NCBI GenBank assembly: GCA_964490845.1
Contig: CAZBED010000007.1
Span: 76,039-140,038, forward strand
Direction: 5' to 3'
Length of the DNA stretch: 64,000 bases
Source: JADJSS01 sp964490845
Lineage (GTDB): Bacteria > Bacteroidota > Bacteroidia > Chitinophagales > JADIYW01
The notes beneath the pieces are model-generated. The model ran no database searches, was not told the DNA's origin, and saw only the letters and a program-made list of their open reading frames with translations. This document shows positions 19,333 to 28,027 of the stretch, one piece after another; the first letter of the stretch is position 1; every line of letters begins with the position of its first letter. Made by a program: the position numbers and the translations under genes.

Positions 19333-19740
19333 TTACTGTTTCAGTGTTCGGATATAGTTTACAATACTCCAGATATCATCTGCTTCCGGAATCTTCTTCT
19401 TAAAAGAAGGCATATCATCGCGTCCGATTTGTGACTTGTAAAATATATCCCCATCTGTTTGCTTTTGAAATGCCGCAGTTGAAAAATCACCGCAATCAGT
19501 ATCCAACTGAGCTGCTTTAGTTCCATCCCCTTTTCCTTTCTTACCATGACAGGAAGCGCAATGGGTCGTATATAATTCTTTCCCTTCCGCAATGGAAGCT
19601 GGATTGGATGCTACAGGATTCTTTTTGGCACTGGAAGCTGCCGGCACCGGCCAAGGTTTAGGTGCATCACCCAACTTAAATGCTGACGATAACACTATCA
19701 TTACCGCAGCCATAGTAAAAATTCCAATTGTCTTTTTCAT
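19333..19740 (-). CDS. Mono-heme cytochrome c, exported
   Basis: 135 residues. A signal peptide of about 20-24 residues is followed by a Pro/Ala-rich linker and one class I cytochrome c domain. The heme motif C-A-S-C-H is at residues 61-65, and the likely axial Met is M110 in R-D-D-M-P-S-F. The G-K-K-G-K-G-D-G stretch after the heme motif is typical of small periplasmic cytochromes. It is the last gene of the minus-strand redox run and could pass electrons from the NrfD/FeS module to a terminal oxidase or reductase. The 72-bp gap to its upstream neighbour may hold a separate promoter. Confidence 0.9.
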   Translation of the reverse strand: MKKTIGIFTMAAVMIVLSSAFKLGDAPKPWPVPAASSAKKNPVASNPASIAEGKELYTTHCASCHGKKGKGDGTKAAQLDTDCGDFSTAAFQKQTDGDIFYKSQIGRDDMPSFKKKIPEADDIWSIVNYIRTLKQ

Positions 19741-19812
19741 AATGTTTTTTTTAAAATCTTCTTATAAAAATTGTTTTGATTTTATTCATTGTATTTCAAA
19801 TATCATACCAAA

Positions 19813-20733
19813 TTAAAGATTTTTTATATTTCCTGCTTTTTTTATATTATATATTTGAAAAAGCAGATAAAATATAGTTCCCCAAACTGCAATAATTATA
19901 CTATTTGAAATAACTAATAACCATAATGGAACATTTGCTCTAGATGCCCATAATGCTTTTTTTACCGCATCATCCTTATTAAATACCACTTTTTTTCCCC
20001 ATGATTTTTTATCAAAATTTGCCACCTCACCATATGTATCCTTATCGGAAAGTTTAACGGTTAACATTAAATCCCCTGCCTCATCACCCGGTAATATGTC
20101 CGTTAGTTCCATTTCAGCCATTCCACTTTCATCTGTAACAAGATTTTCTGTAGATAACGGAACCAATCCAAATGATCTAGCTACAAAAAAATTTAGCTCT
20201 ATTTCTGGAAGAGGGGTTTTATCTTCCCCCTTTTTATTATATATATATGCACGTAAATATTTCACCGAATCCACCTCTTCTGTTTCAAACTCGACATGAA
20301 CATTTACAATAGAAATTAATTCTGAAACACTATTATATCTTGAAGAACTATCCATCTCTGCAATAAGATCAAAAGAAGATTCTGACTCAATAATCCGTTT
20401 TAACTTTTCAGAGAAAACAATTCTGGCTTCACCTTTTAAATTTGTTAGCATATCGCCAATTAAGTTAGCAGAGTCTGCTTCATTTAAGTACAACCTGATT
20501 TTTTGATTTGTAATCGGATAGAAATTCTTTTTTTCTTTATATTTTACATTTAATCTAACGAAAATATTGCTATCGTTAAGTTTAAAAAAATTAATATTTA
20601 CGAGAGGATCAATCTTACTGATTTCTTCATCATCCTGTCCAAAACTGTAAGAAAAACTAAACAAGAAAATAAATAAAGAAAATAAAATTCTTATATTATT
20701 AAAACACCTGCTAACTTTTTTAACGGAAATCAT
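19813..20733 (-). CDS. Exported protein with C-terminal membrane anchor, in the redox cluster
   Basis: 306 residues. A signal peptide ends near S-Y-S-F-G-Q-D. A region of about 220 residues rich in beta strands (Ig/CarboxypepD-like alternation, for example G-E-A-R-I-V-F) follows, then one hydrophobic segment near residues 270-293 and a short basic tail. The likely topology is a periplasmic domain held by one helix in the inner membrane. I do not recognise the family. It starts 13 bp after the NrfD-like gene, so it probably belongs to the same complex as an accessory subunit. Confidence 0.75.
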   Translation of the reverse strand: MISVKKVSRCFNNIRILFSLFIFLFSFSYSFGQDDEEISKIDPLVNINFFKLNDSNIFVRLNVKYKEKKNFYPITNQKIRLYLNEADSANLIGDMLTNLKGEARIVFSEKLKRIIESESSFDLIAEMDSSSRYNSVSELISIVNVHVEFETEEVDSVKYLRAYIYNKKGEDKTPLPEIELNFFVARSFGLVPLSTENLVTDESGMAEMELTDILPGDEAGDLMLTVKLSDKDTYGEVANFDKKSWGKKVVFNKDDAVKKALWASRANVPLWLLVISNSIIIAVWGTIFYLLFQIYNIKKAGNIKNL

Positions 20734-20746
20734 AAAAATAACTTTA

Positions 20747-22144
20747 TTATTTATCGATAATTGATTTTGTATTCTTCTGTTGCTCGTGTATTTTCTCTAT
20801 ATCAACCCCATCTCCTTCCGCGACCTCCCAAACTGAAATTATTGGGAACAACCTGGAAAACAGCGTAACAAATAATAAAAAAGCAGAAAAAATTGCGATT
20901 ACTATGGTCATCTCTATTAAACTTGGCACGTAATGTAACCATGAATGAGGTACATCCTGAATTGGCAAATATGGATGGGACAATCCAGGTATAACAATAA
21001 TATATCTCTTAAACCAGGCCGAGATAGCAACAAATATTGCAATAATTACCAATGGCAAAGGTTTTCTTAAAGATGGGAAAAGTGGAAACACGGCAGGTAT
21101 GGCAATTCCAAATAATCCGACCAGCCAAAACATCCAAGCATTACTTCCTGTAAATGACTCCAGTAAATGATTAGCATGCAAACTGCTCATCTTGTATGCA
21201 GGTACAAAATATTCATTTATATTAAAATACAGATAAACAAAAGAGAAAAATACCAAGGTTTGACCAAGTTTATCAAAATGCATGTCAGTCAAATATTTTT
21301 CAAGATTGTAAAACTTCCTGAACATGAATGCAGCAATAATGATAGCTGCTACACCTAATAAAAAAGCTCCAGATACAAAGTATGCACCAAAGTTGGTACT
21401 ATCCCATTCTGCCCTCAATGTTGAAGCAAATAGCCATGCAGTCACAGTATGTATGGCTATACCTACGGGAATAACCATAACAGCCAATATTTTAACGCAC
21501 TTTTTAACAATTTTCCATTGTGAGGAATTTCCTTTCCATCCAAAATTCAAGTTTTTATAAATCCACATCTGCCATTTGGGTTTATTAACAATACGAATAT
21601 TGCACATCGTTATATCAGGTATAAGGGGAATAAATAAGAACAAACTGCTTAAAACTAAATACGTAAATACCACTATAACATCCCAAACAATTGGTGATTG
21701 TATTCTGCCATGTGTGACAAGATAGTAAAGCCGCTCTGGCCGGCCCATTGCAACAACTATACTGATTCCTGCAAACATAATTGCACCTACGGCAATAACC
21801 TCAGCAATTCGTGCTATAGGGCGATACCATTCAAAATTTGTCAATTTTAAAACAGCAGACATCAATGCACCTACTAAACTTAGAGCAACGTAAAAAACAA
21901 AGTTTGAGATATATACCCCCCACATCGTGTAATCATTAAGTGAAATAGTTTCAGCTTTACTTCTTGTTTCTTGTATAACATATGCCCCGAGACCAATGAT
22001 ACACATAGACAGCAGAGAGCCAATCCATATTTTTCCACGTAATCCAATCTTTTGAATTGGTCTGAGTAAATCTTCTTCCATCTGATCGTATTTGATCAGC
22101 ATTGCGCTGTCATCTACTATTTTTTCATGTGTCATTTTATTCAT
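20747..22144 (-). CDS. nrfD-like: NrfD/PsrC-like integral membrane subunit
   Basis: 465 residues with about ten hydrophobic segments and a polar N-terminal stretch (residues 1-35). The conserved G-R-P-E-R-L-Y segment after helix 3 and the S-P-I-V-W-D context match the NrfD/PsrC/ActC group, which exchanges electrons with the quinone pool in the inner membrane and docks a periplasmic FeS subunit. The gene sits 27 bp after the four-cluster FeS protein gene, the usual partner. A second in-frame ATG three codons in (22135) is equally possible. No molybdopterin subunit is encoded nearby, so the substrate side of the complex is unclear. Confidence 0.9.
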   Translation of the reverse strand: MNKMTHEKIVDDSAMLIKYDQMEEDLLRPIQKIGLRGKIWIGSLLSMCIIGLGAYVIQETRSKAETISLNDYTMWGVYISNFVFYVALSLVGALMSAVLKLTNFEWYRPIARIAEVIAVGAIMFAGISIVVAMGRPERLYYLVTHGRIQSPIVWDVIVVFTYLVLSSLFLFIPLIPDITMCNIRIVNKPKWQMWIYKNLNFGWKGNSSQWKIVKKCVKILAVMVIPVGIAIHTVTAWLFASTLRAEWDSTNFGAYFVSGAFLLGVAAIIIAAFMFRKFYNLEKYLTDMHFDKLGQTLVFFSFVYLYFNINEYFVPAYKMSSLHANHLLESFTGSNAWMFWLVGLFGIAIPAVFPLFPSLRKPLPLVIIAIFVAISAWFKRYIIVIPGLSHPYLPIQDVPHSWLHYVPSLIEMTIVIAIFSAFLLFVTLFSRLFPIISVWEVAEGDGVDIEKIHEQQKNTKSIIDK

Positions 22145-22171
22145 TATTTAAAATGCGAATCAAATTTTGAC

Positions 22172-23116
22172 TTATATCTGCGTATTATGTTCTTCGGTAT
22201 CTTCTTTAAAGGGAAATAATCTGTTAACAGGAGGCAAATAATACACCCTTGGTTTTGTGCCAAAATTTTCAAACTGACGATAAGCCGCATTGTCTCTCAA
22301 AAGAGTACTTAACCGAACCACACTTTCACCGTTTGAAACGACATCTTCATTCTCATCCCCAAAATAAAATACTCCATTTGGACAAGAAGTAACGCAAGAT
22401 GGCAGAATTCCATTAGCAGCAGAATCCGGACAAAAATCGCATTTTGAAACAGTGCCTTCATTTGAACGGTCACTTGCGTGACATTTGTCTTTATCATTTT
22501 TGTGTGCTTCGTCAAATTCAACCTGTTTAGGACTTCCGAAATTAAATATTCTGGCAGAATAAGGACATGCAGCCATACAAAACTTACAACCTATACAACG
22601 TTCATTGTCTATTGCAACTATACCATCACTTCTTTTAAAGGTGGCATCTACCGGACACACTTTTGTACAAGGAGGATTGTCGCATTGGTAACACATGGTT
22701 GGAAACCAATAAGGAGCACTAAGGTCGGCATCCTTCATCTCTTTAACTTTCACATATTCGATAGGCGGAAGTGTATGATGCATTTTTTGACAACCCTCAA
22801 CACATTTTCTTGCATTTTTGCAACGTGCCAAATCTATTACCATTACAAATTTCTTTCCATCAATACCTCTTCTAACATCATTATTAAATTTCGGATCTAA
22901 GTCTGGAACTGGCTTTAGATATGCTTTATCTACTTCAATAATTTCACCATCTACGGACAATAGTTTTACCAACTCTCCCGATGGGACAATGCCTTTATCT
23001 GCCTCAGAAGTAAAAGGATTATTACAAGAACTGATACCTGCAGCTACCGCAGTTAAAATACCCGCAGAAAGGAATTGCCTTCTGGATATACTTTCTTCGT
23101 TATTGTTTTCAGACAT
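22172..23116 (-). CDS. Tat-exported four-cluster FeS protein (PsrB/DmsB/ActB-like)
   Basis: 314 residues. The N terminus has a canonical twin-arginine motif (S-R-R-Q-F-L, residues 11-16) and a hydrophobic segment ending in G-I-S-S-C (C31), which could also be a lipobox. Cysteine groups: C99..C105, C109; C142, C145, C150, C154; C174, C177, C180, C184; and C226, C229, C241, C245. The first group reads C-K-N-A-R-K-C-V-E-G-C, so the second Cys of the usual C-x2-C-x2-C-x3-C is Ala102, and a [3Fe-4S] centre is possible there. It should carry electrons in the periplasm for the adjacent NrfD-like subunit. Confidence 0.92.
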   Translation of the reverse strand: MSENNNEESISRRQFLSAGILTAVAAGISSCNNPFTSEADKGIVPSGELVKLLSVDGEIIEVDKAYLKPVPDLDPKFNNDVRRGIDGKKFVMVIDLARCKNARKCVEGCQKMHHTLPPIEYVKVKEMKDADLSAPYWFPTMCYQCDNPPCTKVCPVDATFKRSDGIVAIDNERCIGCKFCMAACPYSARIFNFGSPKQVEFDEAHKNDKDKCHASDRSNEGTVSKCDFCPDSAANGILPSCVTSCPNGVFYFGDENEDVVSNGESVVRLSTLLRDNAAYRQFENFGTKPRVYYLPPVNRLFPFKEDTEEHNTQI

Positions 23117-23122
23117 TTTATT

Positions 23123-23377
23123 CTATTTAACTTTTACCCAATCCTGCAGTTCTTCGCTGCTGGCTTTTCTTTTTCTACACATTTCTATAACGGAAGCGTC
23201 TATTTCCACCAGTTTCCCATCTTCAGAAAGCATCTTGTACTTTTCCGAAGTTGATTTTTTGGACGCGGTTTTAAATGGATTAATTGCCACGAATGCCGAT
23301 GCAAAAAGCGCAAGGCCGCCGAGAATGACTTCCCGGCGGGGCCTTGCGTTGGTTGCGTTATCTGATTTCTCTTTCAT
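23123..23377 (-). CDS. Small twin-arginine-type protein resembling the FeS subunit N terminus
   Basis: 84 residues starting with a charged n-region, R-P-R-R-E-V-I-L-G-G and a hydrophobic segment (about 19-33), then a short soluble tail. After the helix it reads N-P-F-K-T and K-M-L-S-E-D-G-K-L-V-E-I-D. The FeS protein encoded 6 bp downstream has N-P-F-T-S and K-L-L-S-V-D-G-E-I-I-E-V-D at the same position. The small protein thus looks like a duplicated or split-off copy of that N-terminal region. It has one Cys (C69) and no heme or FeS motif. It is probably a small subunit or a docking partner of the complex. Confidence 0.75.
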   Translation of the reverse strand: MKEKSDNATNARPRREVILGGLALFASAFVAINPFKTASKKSTSEKYKMLSEDGKLVEIDASVIEMCRKRKASSEELQDWVKVK

Positions 23378-23408
23378 GAGTGCAGGATTTATTATTCATT
23401 CTGTTTAA

Positions 23409-24356
23409 TTACAAATTCCATAACCTGGTGATATTAAATCCTATGAGGAAGGCGCCTTTCCTGTAATTATTGTCATTGTAGAAATTGCTGCTTTGCTGAA
23501 CGATTCCATGGTAGTTTTGAATAAATACCTGAAAGGAGTGACCGCTTGTACTCATTTCCAATCCCAGACTTATGTTAGGATCCGGATTATTGGTGGTGTG
23601 TTTGGTAAGCGGCTGGTCGTAACCAACAGTAATAGCCATTTTTTTATTCACCTGTATCCTGCCCAGCATAGAAATGGCAAAATGATAATTTAGCATTTTA
23701 CGTTTGATATTTCCTTCTGTATCTACATATCCTTCAACATTATTATACCAGGTTATACTTGGGGCAACCTGCAAAGAAAAGTATTCACAGGTTTTACTGG
23801 AAAATATCAACTGGTTGAAATAGGAGAATCTGTCAGATGCATGACGGAAATTACTTTTACCGCGAGTATCTATCACGATATTTCCAAAATAGGTAACATT
23901 AATCGGGTTGCCTCCTTTCTTTTGTTTTACGATGGCATATTTTACATTGAAATCCCATTGCAGTCTTTCTTTTGTAAAACCGAAACCAATCATCAAATCA
24001 TTGATTGGAGTATACTGAACACCAAAACGTATATTGGCAGCAGCATAGATACCAAAAAAGTCTTTATAGCCATTCAGGAAAGTACCAAATCTGTGCTGTA
24101 TATCAAATTCTACCGTATTCTTCACGGGTACTGTAGTGGTTGCATTATCAATCAGCCAAATGCTTTTGAAAGGCGTTTTAACTGTCTTCTTGTTTTTATA
24201 TCCCTTAGGAATCTCTTCCTTCTGAGGAACATCTGCGGAAACAGCTGCTGAATCCGTTTGTGCCATTATATTTACGGCATTCGTATTGAAGAATAGCAAC
24301 AATAGCAAAGCCGGTGTAAATAAAAATGACAAAGAATTGCTTATTATATTTTTCAT
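23409..24356 (-). CDS. DUF5777-type outer-membrane beta-barrel protein
   Basis: 315 residues with a signal peptide (cleavage near I-M-A-Q) and alternating amphipathic strands throughout, ending with an aromatic-type C terminus (I-T-R-L-W-N-L). The segment F-D-I-Q-H-R-F-G near residue 85 and the strand pattern around G-V-Q-Y-T-P match the family known as DUF5777, predicted barrels often found near c-type cytochromes. It is likely a small outer-membrane barrel. Its place between a cytochrome lipoprotein gene and the FeS/NrfD genes suggests a role in the same electron-transfer system. Confidence 0.8.
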   Translation of the reverse strand: MKNIISNSLSFLFTPALLLLLFFNTNAVNIMAQTDSAAVSADVPQKEEIPKGYKNKKTVKTPFKSIWLIDNATTTVPVKNTVEFDIQHRFGTFLNGYKDFFGIYAAANIRFGVQYTPINDLMIGFGFTKERLQWDFNVKYAIVKQKKGGNPINVTYFGNIVIDTRGKSNFRHASDRFSYFNQLIFSSKTCEYFSLQVAPSITWYNNVEGYVDTEGNIKRKMLNYHFAISMLGRIQVNKKMAITVGYDQPLTKHTTNNPDPNISLGLEMSTSGHSFQVFIQNYHGIVQQSSNFYNDNNYRKGAFLIGFNITRLWNL

Positions 24357-24367
24357 CTCTTAAATTT

Positions 24368-24754
24368 TTAATTGTTTTTTGCTCCTTGTTTAATCCAAGC
24401 CAATACGGTGGCGGCATTCGCCTGATTCGCTCCGCCAGGAGGCATTACCGGTTTAGTGCCTAAACCTGCCAATCTCTGATACAACTCACTGTTTTCAGGT
24501 GATCCAGTATTGACATAATTTAAGGATGAACTGTAAGCACTGGAAACTGTCAAATCCGGAGCTGTTCCACCTGAACTATGACAACTAGTGCATTCACTAT
24601 TATAGATTGGTATTATATCTGCTGAAAAACTAATCTCAGTGTTTACTTCCGGTGCTAACTCAGGAACGGTTACGTCACGATAACAGGAAGTCGTGAATAT
24701 ACTGGCGGCAAAACAAGCCGACAATACAACTGACATTTTTATTTTATTTGACAT
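24368..24754 (-). CDS. Mono-heme cytochrome c lipoprotein
   Basis: 128 residues from the ATG at 24754, which starts the lipoprotein signal (F-T-T-S-C, acylated Cys at residue 24); an ATG at 24787 adds 11 residues in front. The heme motif C-T-S-C-H is at residues 55-59 and the axial Met is probably in K-P-V-M-P-P-G-G. The P-x-M-P-P-G-G motif and the E-L-Y-Q-R-L segment resemble cytochromes of the planctomycete/PSCyt1 type. It should be anchored to a membrane facing the periplasm. It lies 51 bp after the EB_dh gene and 11 bp before the barrel gene. Confidence 0.88.
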   Translation of the reverse strand: MSNKIKMSVVLSACFAASIFTTSCYRDVTVPELAPEVNTEISFSADIIPIYNSECTSCHSSGGTAPDLTVSSAYSSSLNYVNTGSPENSELYQRLAGLGTKPVMPPGGANQANAATVLAWIKQGAKNN

Positions 24755-24805
24755 GATCTTATTTTTAATTGATTTTAAAAAGAACAACGAAACAATAACG
24801 ATTTG

Positions 24806-26023
24806 TTACTTTTTAAATTTTAATACCAAATTCGTTTTAATGGAGTGTGCAATCTGTGCATTTTCAAAAATTGCAAATCCGAAGTACTGGTCTTGCAGAG
24901 AAGTGAAATCAACATCTTTCATTTCAGTATCATCAGTTTTCAGAGCTCTTTTGAATTCTAATATCCAACCTGAACCGGTATATGAAGCCCTGCAAGAGAT
25001 GTCTCCGGCGTTTCCTGTATATCCCACGTCATTAAGATATATACCAGGTACAGCTTTAGCTCCAACTCCTAATCCAACTCTTTTATAATCAGTACCAATA
25101 TTCGGATCAATAGTTGTTGCATCGCTCAAAGTAAGTTCTCCGGTAGCGGAAACAGCCATAACTTCTTTTGCTGTTCCGGCGCTGATTTCACTTGTATATA
25201 TCCAGCCATAATCAGTTCTATCCGGAATAATATATTTAGGGACATCCACATTAACCGCCGGAGATGAACCGGTGATAGCCAATGTCTTTTTATTATTAGT
25301 ATATACATCTGTACCCGGATCAGATTTTCTGCCATTTGGATATGAATTATCCTGATATTGATCATGAATCTGATTGCCTGCATTTACACCACCTCTGACA
25401 GATTTCCAATGCCACATATCAATTCTTTCAGAAGGAAAATTTGTATAATGTTTGCTGTAACCATCAGAAGCCGGTAAGCCTGTATGACAAGATTTATAGC
25501 ATGTACTACTATTCCAATTACTTACAGAATTATCAATATTCCATAAAATTGCCATTTTATCTTCATAAAACGGAGGTCGATATGGACTGGTTGATGTAAA
25601 ATCAAATGTGCCAGATTCCTGTGCCCATCTTTGAGTAGTGGGATTAAAGTACCATGGACTGCGTTTAAGAGATTGTGTGGGGTCTGCCCATTCTGCCAAA
25701 AAATAAATATTATTATCATCATAATATGAACGCATGGTAACAGACGGAATGACATTTCCAACATATCCCCTGAAAACATCCCCGGTAACTTCCGGCACGG
25801 AAGTACTGAATTGAAGTTTGGTGCAATTTGCCCAAATGGCATCTACAACACCGTCTATTACAGGTGGTGATGTTGTTTTAAGTGATATCAGTTCTTTGTC
25901 ACTTGTTGTCGGTGGAGGAGTAACTGGTGTTAAATCCTGATCTGCATGGGTACAGTTCATAATCAGCCCCACGCAAAAAAGACACATTGCTACTATTGCT
26001 ATGGAATTCTTTCTGTTTTTCAT
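24806..26023 (-). CDS. EB_dh-domain heme lipoprotein
   Basis: 405 residues with a lipobox L-I-M-N-C (C24). The mature part resembles the ethylbenzene-dehydrogenase gamma/cytochrome c-552-like heme-binding domain: P-V-I-D-G-V-V-D-A-I-W near residue 55, A-E-W-A-D-P-T-x-S near 110, M-W-H-W-K-S near 202 and a late G-S-G-W-I-L-E-F-K-R. In this family the domain binds a b-type heme through Met and Lys. In addition residues 175-180 read C-Y-K-S-C-H, a CX3CH arrangement instead of CXXCH. It is the first gene of the minus-strand redox run and probably sits in the outer membrane. Confidence 0.82.
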   Translation of the reverse strand: MKNRKNSIAIVAMCLFCVGLIMNCTHADQDLTPVTPPPTTSDKELISLKTTSPPVIDGVVDAIWANCTKLQFSTSVPEVTGDVFRGYVGNVIPSVTMRSYYDDNNIYFLAEWADPTQSLKRSPWYFNPTTQRWAQESGTFDFTSTSPYRPPFYEDKMAILWNIDNSVSNWNSSTCYKSCHTGLPASDGYSKHYTNFPSERIDMWHWKSVRGGVNAGNQIHDQYQDNSYPNGRKSDPGTDVYTNNKKTLAITGSSPAVNVDVPKYIIPDRTDYGWIYTSEISAGTAKEVMAVSATGELTLSDATTIDPNIGTDYKRVGLGVGAKAVPGIYLNDVGYTGNAGDISCRASYTGSGWILEFKRALKTDDTEMKDVDFTSLQDQYFGFAIFENAQIAHSIKTNLVLKFKK

Positions 26024-26102
26024 AAAACTATTTTTAATTGGTTGTTAATTATTGTTAAAGGTATATCTGATTTAAATTCTATTATGTGACAACAGACATA
26101 CT

Positions 26103-26124
26103 AAACATGATTTTAATCATGTTT
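26103..26124. promoter_or_regulatory. Inverted repeat upstream of the redox operon
   Basis: AAACATGATT-TT-AATCATGTTT, a perfect 10-bp inverted repeat with a 2-bp centre, 80 bp before the EB_dh gene start and 77 bp before the divergent flavoprotein gene. On the minus strand TACCTTTA (26056-26063) is one mismatch from a -7 box, which would put the repeat centre about 62 bp upstream of transcription start, where CRP/FNR-type activators often bind. The regulator is not identified. Confidence 0.5.
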
Positions 26125-26200
26125 TGATAGCATACTATTTCGTTTATTATTCTATCAAATGGATTTCTGACTGGTGAAGGAATTATATATCTTCGTATAA

Positions 26201-27433
26201 ATGCAGCAGAAAAAAGTATTACTTGTCATTGGTGGTGGAGCTGCCGGATTTTTTGCCGCTGTTACGGCAGCTGAAAACAACCCGGATTTTGATATTCTAA
26301 TTCTCGAGCAGGGAAATGAAGTGCTGGGGAAAGTAAAAATTTCCGGCGGTGGGCGCTGTAATGTCACACATGCCTGTTTTGATGTCAGGGAATTGGTAAA
26401 ATATTATCCCAGGGGCAATAAGGAACTTACAGGGCCATTTTACCGGCTTAACTGTAAACACACCATTCAATGGTTTGAAAACAGAGGGGTAACTCTGAAG
26501 ACGGAAGAAGACGGCCGGATATTTCCAACCACCGACGATTCTCAGACCATCGTAGACTGCCTGCTGGAACAAGCACGGAAATACGGCATACATATCATCC
26601 GGCAAGCCAAAGTAACGGCCATTGAAAACAGCGACCGGTTTACTGTTAAAACCATTCAGCATACATACAAAGCGGATTTCTTGTTATTGGCAAGCGGCGG
26701 AAATGCTTCTGTCTGGAACCTGATGGCTGCCATGGGTCATACCATCGTTTCTCCGGTGCCCAGTTTATTTTCATTCAATAGCAAGAACACATTATTTAAA
26801 GATCTGGCAGGTATCTCTGTTTTGCATACACAACTAAATATTAAAGGAACTTCCTTTTCAGCAGAGGGGATCTTACTCATCACACATACCGGCATCAGCG
26901 GACCGGGAATACTGAAACTATCCGCCTTCGGTGCAAGATTTCTGGCTGAGAAAAATTATAGCTTCACCTTACTCATCAATTGGGTTAATTGTTCCAAACA
27001 GGAAGCAACAGCTATACTCCAATCCATTAAAACGGAACATGCCAAAAAAGAAGTACAGAACCTTTCTCCTTTTCAATTGGCCGGCCGGTTCTGGAAAAAT
27101 TGCCTAAGGTCTATTCCTATAGATGAACACAAGCAATGGGCAAATCTCACGAAGTATGAACTGCAGCGCATCGCGGATTTTTTAACGGCTTGTGAGATTC
27201 CCATTTCCGGAAAAAGCACCAACAAAGATGAATTCGTAACTGCCGGCGGAATTTCACTGAAAGAAGTGAATTTTAAAACAATGGAAAGCAAAATAATACC
27301 ACATCTGTATTTTGCTGGCGAAGTGCTGGATATAGATGCGGTGACAGGTGGATTTAATTTTCAGGCGGCCTGGACAACGGGTTATATTGCGGGGACAGCA
27401 ATCGGAGAGCATTCCAAGGGAGACATCCAATAA
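26201..27433 (+). CDS. FAD-dependent oxidoreductase of the HI0933/BaiN family
   Basis: 410 residues. The N-terminal Rossmann motif G-G-G-A-A-G-F-F-A-A follows strand V-L-L-V-I. K-I-S-G-G-G-R-C-N-V-T lies near residue 48, and the C-terminal G-G-F-N-F-Q-A-A-W-T-T-G-Y-I-A-G closes the FAD site. All are typical of the HI0933-like flavoproteins (BaiN, aminoacetone-oxidase-like). The reaction is not settled for most of the family. It is divergent from the redox operon. The next gene follows after 52 bp on the same strand. Confidence 0.9.
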   Translation: MQQKKVLLVIGGGAAGFFAAVTAAENNPDFDILILEQGNEVLGKVKISGGGRCNVTHACFDVRELVKYYPRGNKELTGPFYRLNCKHTIQWFENRGVTLKTEEDGRIFPTTDDSQTIVDCLLEQARKYGIHIIRQAKVTAIENSDRFTVKTIQHTYKADFLLLASGGNASVWNLMAAMGHTIVSPVPSLFSFNSKNTLFKDLAGISVLHTQLNIKGTSFSAEGILLITHTGISGPGILKLSAFGARFLAEKNYSFTLLINWVNCSKQEATAILQSIKTEHAKKEVQNLSPFQLAGRFWKNCLRSIPIDEHKQWANLTKYELQRIADFLTACEIPISGKSTNKDEFVTAGGISLKEVNFKTMESKIIPHLYFAGEVLDIDAVTGGFNFQAAWTTGYIAGTAIGEHSKGDIQ

Positions 27434-27485
27434 AACAAATCAACTATTTTTCCTCTATTCTTTATAATTTTGATAAAAAGTCAAC

Positions 27486-28025
27486 ATGAGCAATGATACA
27501 TTAGACAAACATATACCCGACAGAAGTCCGTTAAATATAAAAAATACGGGCATTAAATTCGGTATCATCGGCGGAATGGGATGCGTCCTTGTTTCTGTCG
27601 TTTTGTTTTTAACGGATATGCAGTTTGAAACCTGGGCAAGATGGATAGGTACACTGGTGTTGATTTCAGTCGTGCTATTAGGCATTAAAACCATTGCTGC
27701 TGAAAATGAAAGGAAACTAAAACCATTCGGCAGTCTTTTTGGCGCCGGCATGTTGATTACATTTGTCATTGCCATCATTTCTATTCTATACTTTTTTCTT
27801 TACCTGAATTTTATCGAAACAAATTTCACCGGAAAGATACTGGAAATTTCAAGGCAACAAATGACGGAAAAAGGATTAAATGAAGAGCAGATAGACAAGG
27901 CGCTGGAAATGACCAAAACCTTTACCTCTCCCTGGATAATGGCTGTATTTGCTTTAATTGCCAATTTATTTTTTGGCGCCATCGCCTCTTTAATCGGTGC
28001 GGCAATTTTTAAAGAAGAAAAATAA
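27486..28025 (+). CDS. DUF4199-family membrane protein
   Basis: 179 residues with four hydrophobic segments (about 24-44, 50-68, 82-104, 150-174). The loop before the last helix contains G-L-N-E-E-Q-I-D-K-A-L-E-M-T-K, a family-typical segment of DUF4199 proteins of Bacteroidota. Function unknown. It ends 2 bp before the stop of the convergent FN3 gene, without a visible hairpin between them. Confidence 0.85.
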   Translation: MSNDTLDKHIPDRSPLNIKNTGIKFGIIGGMGCVLVSVVLFLTDMQFETWARWIGTLVLISVVLLGIKTIAAENERKLKPFGSLFGAGMLITFVIAIISILYFFLYLNFIETNFTGKILEISRQQMTEKGLNEEQIDKALEMTKTFTSPWIMAVFALIANLFFGAIASLIGAAIFKEEK

Positions 28026-28027
28026 CA

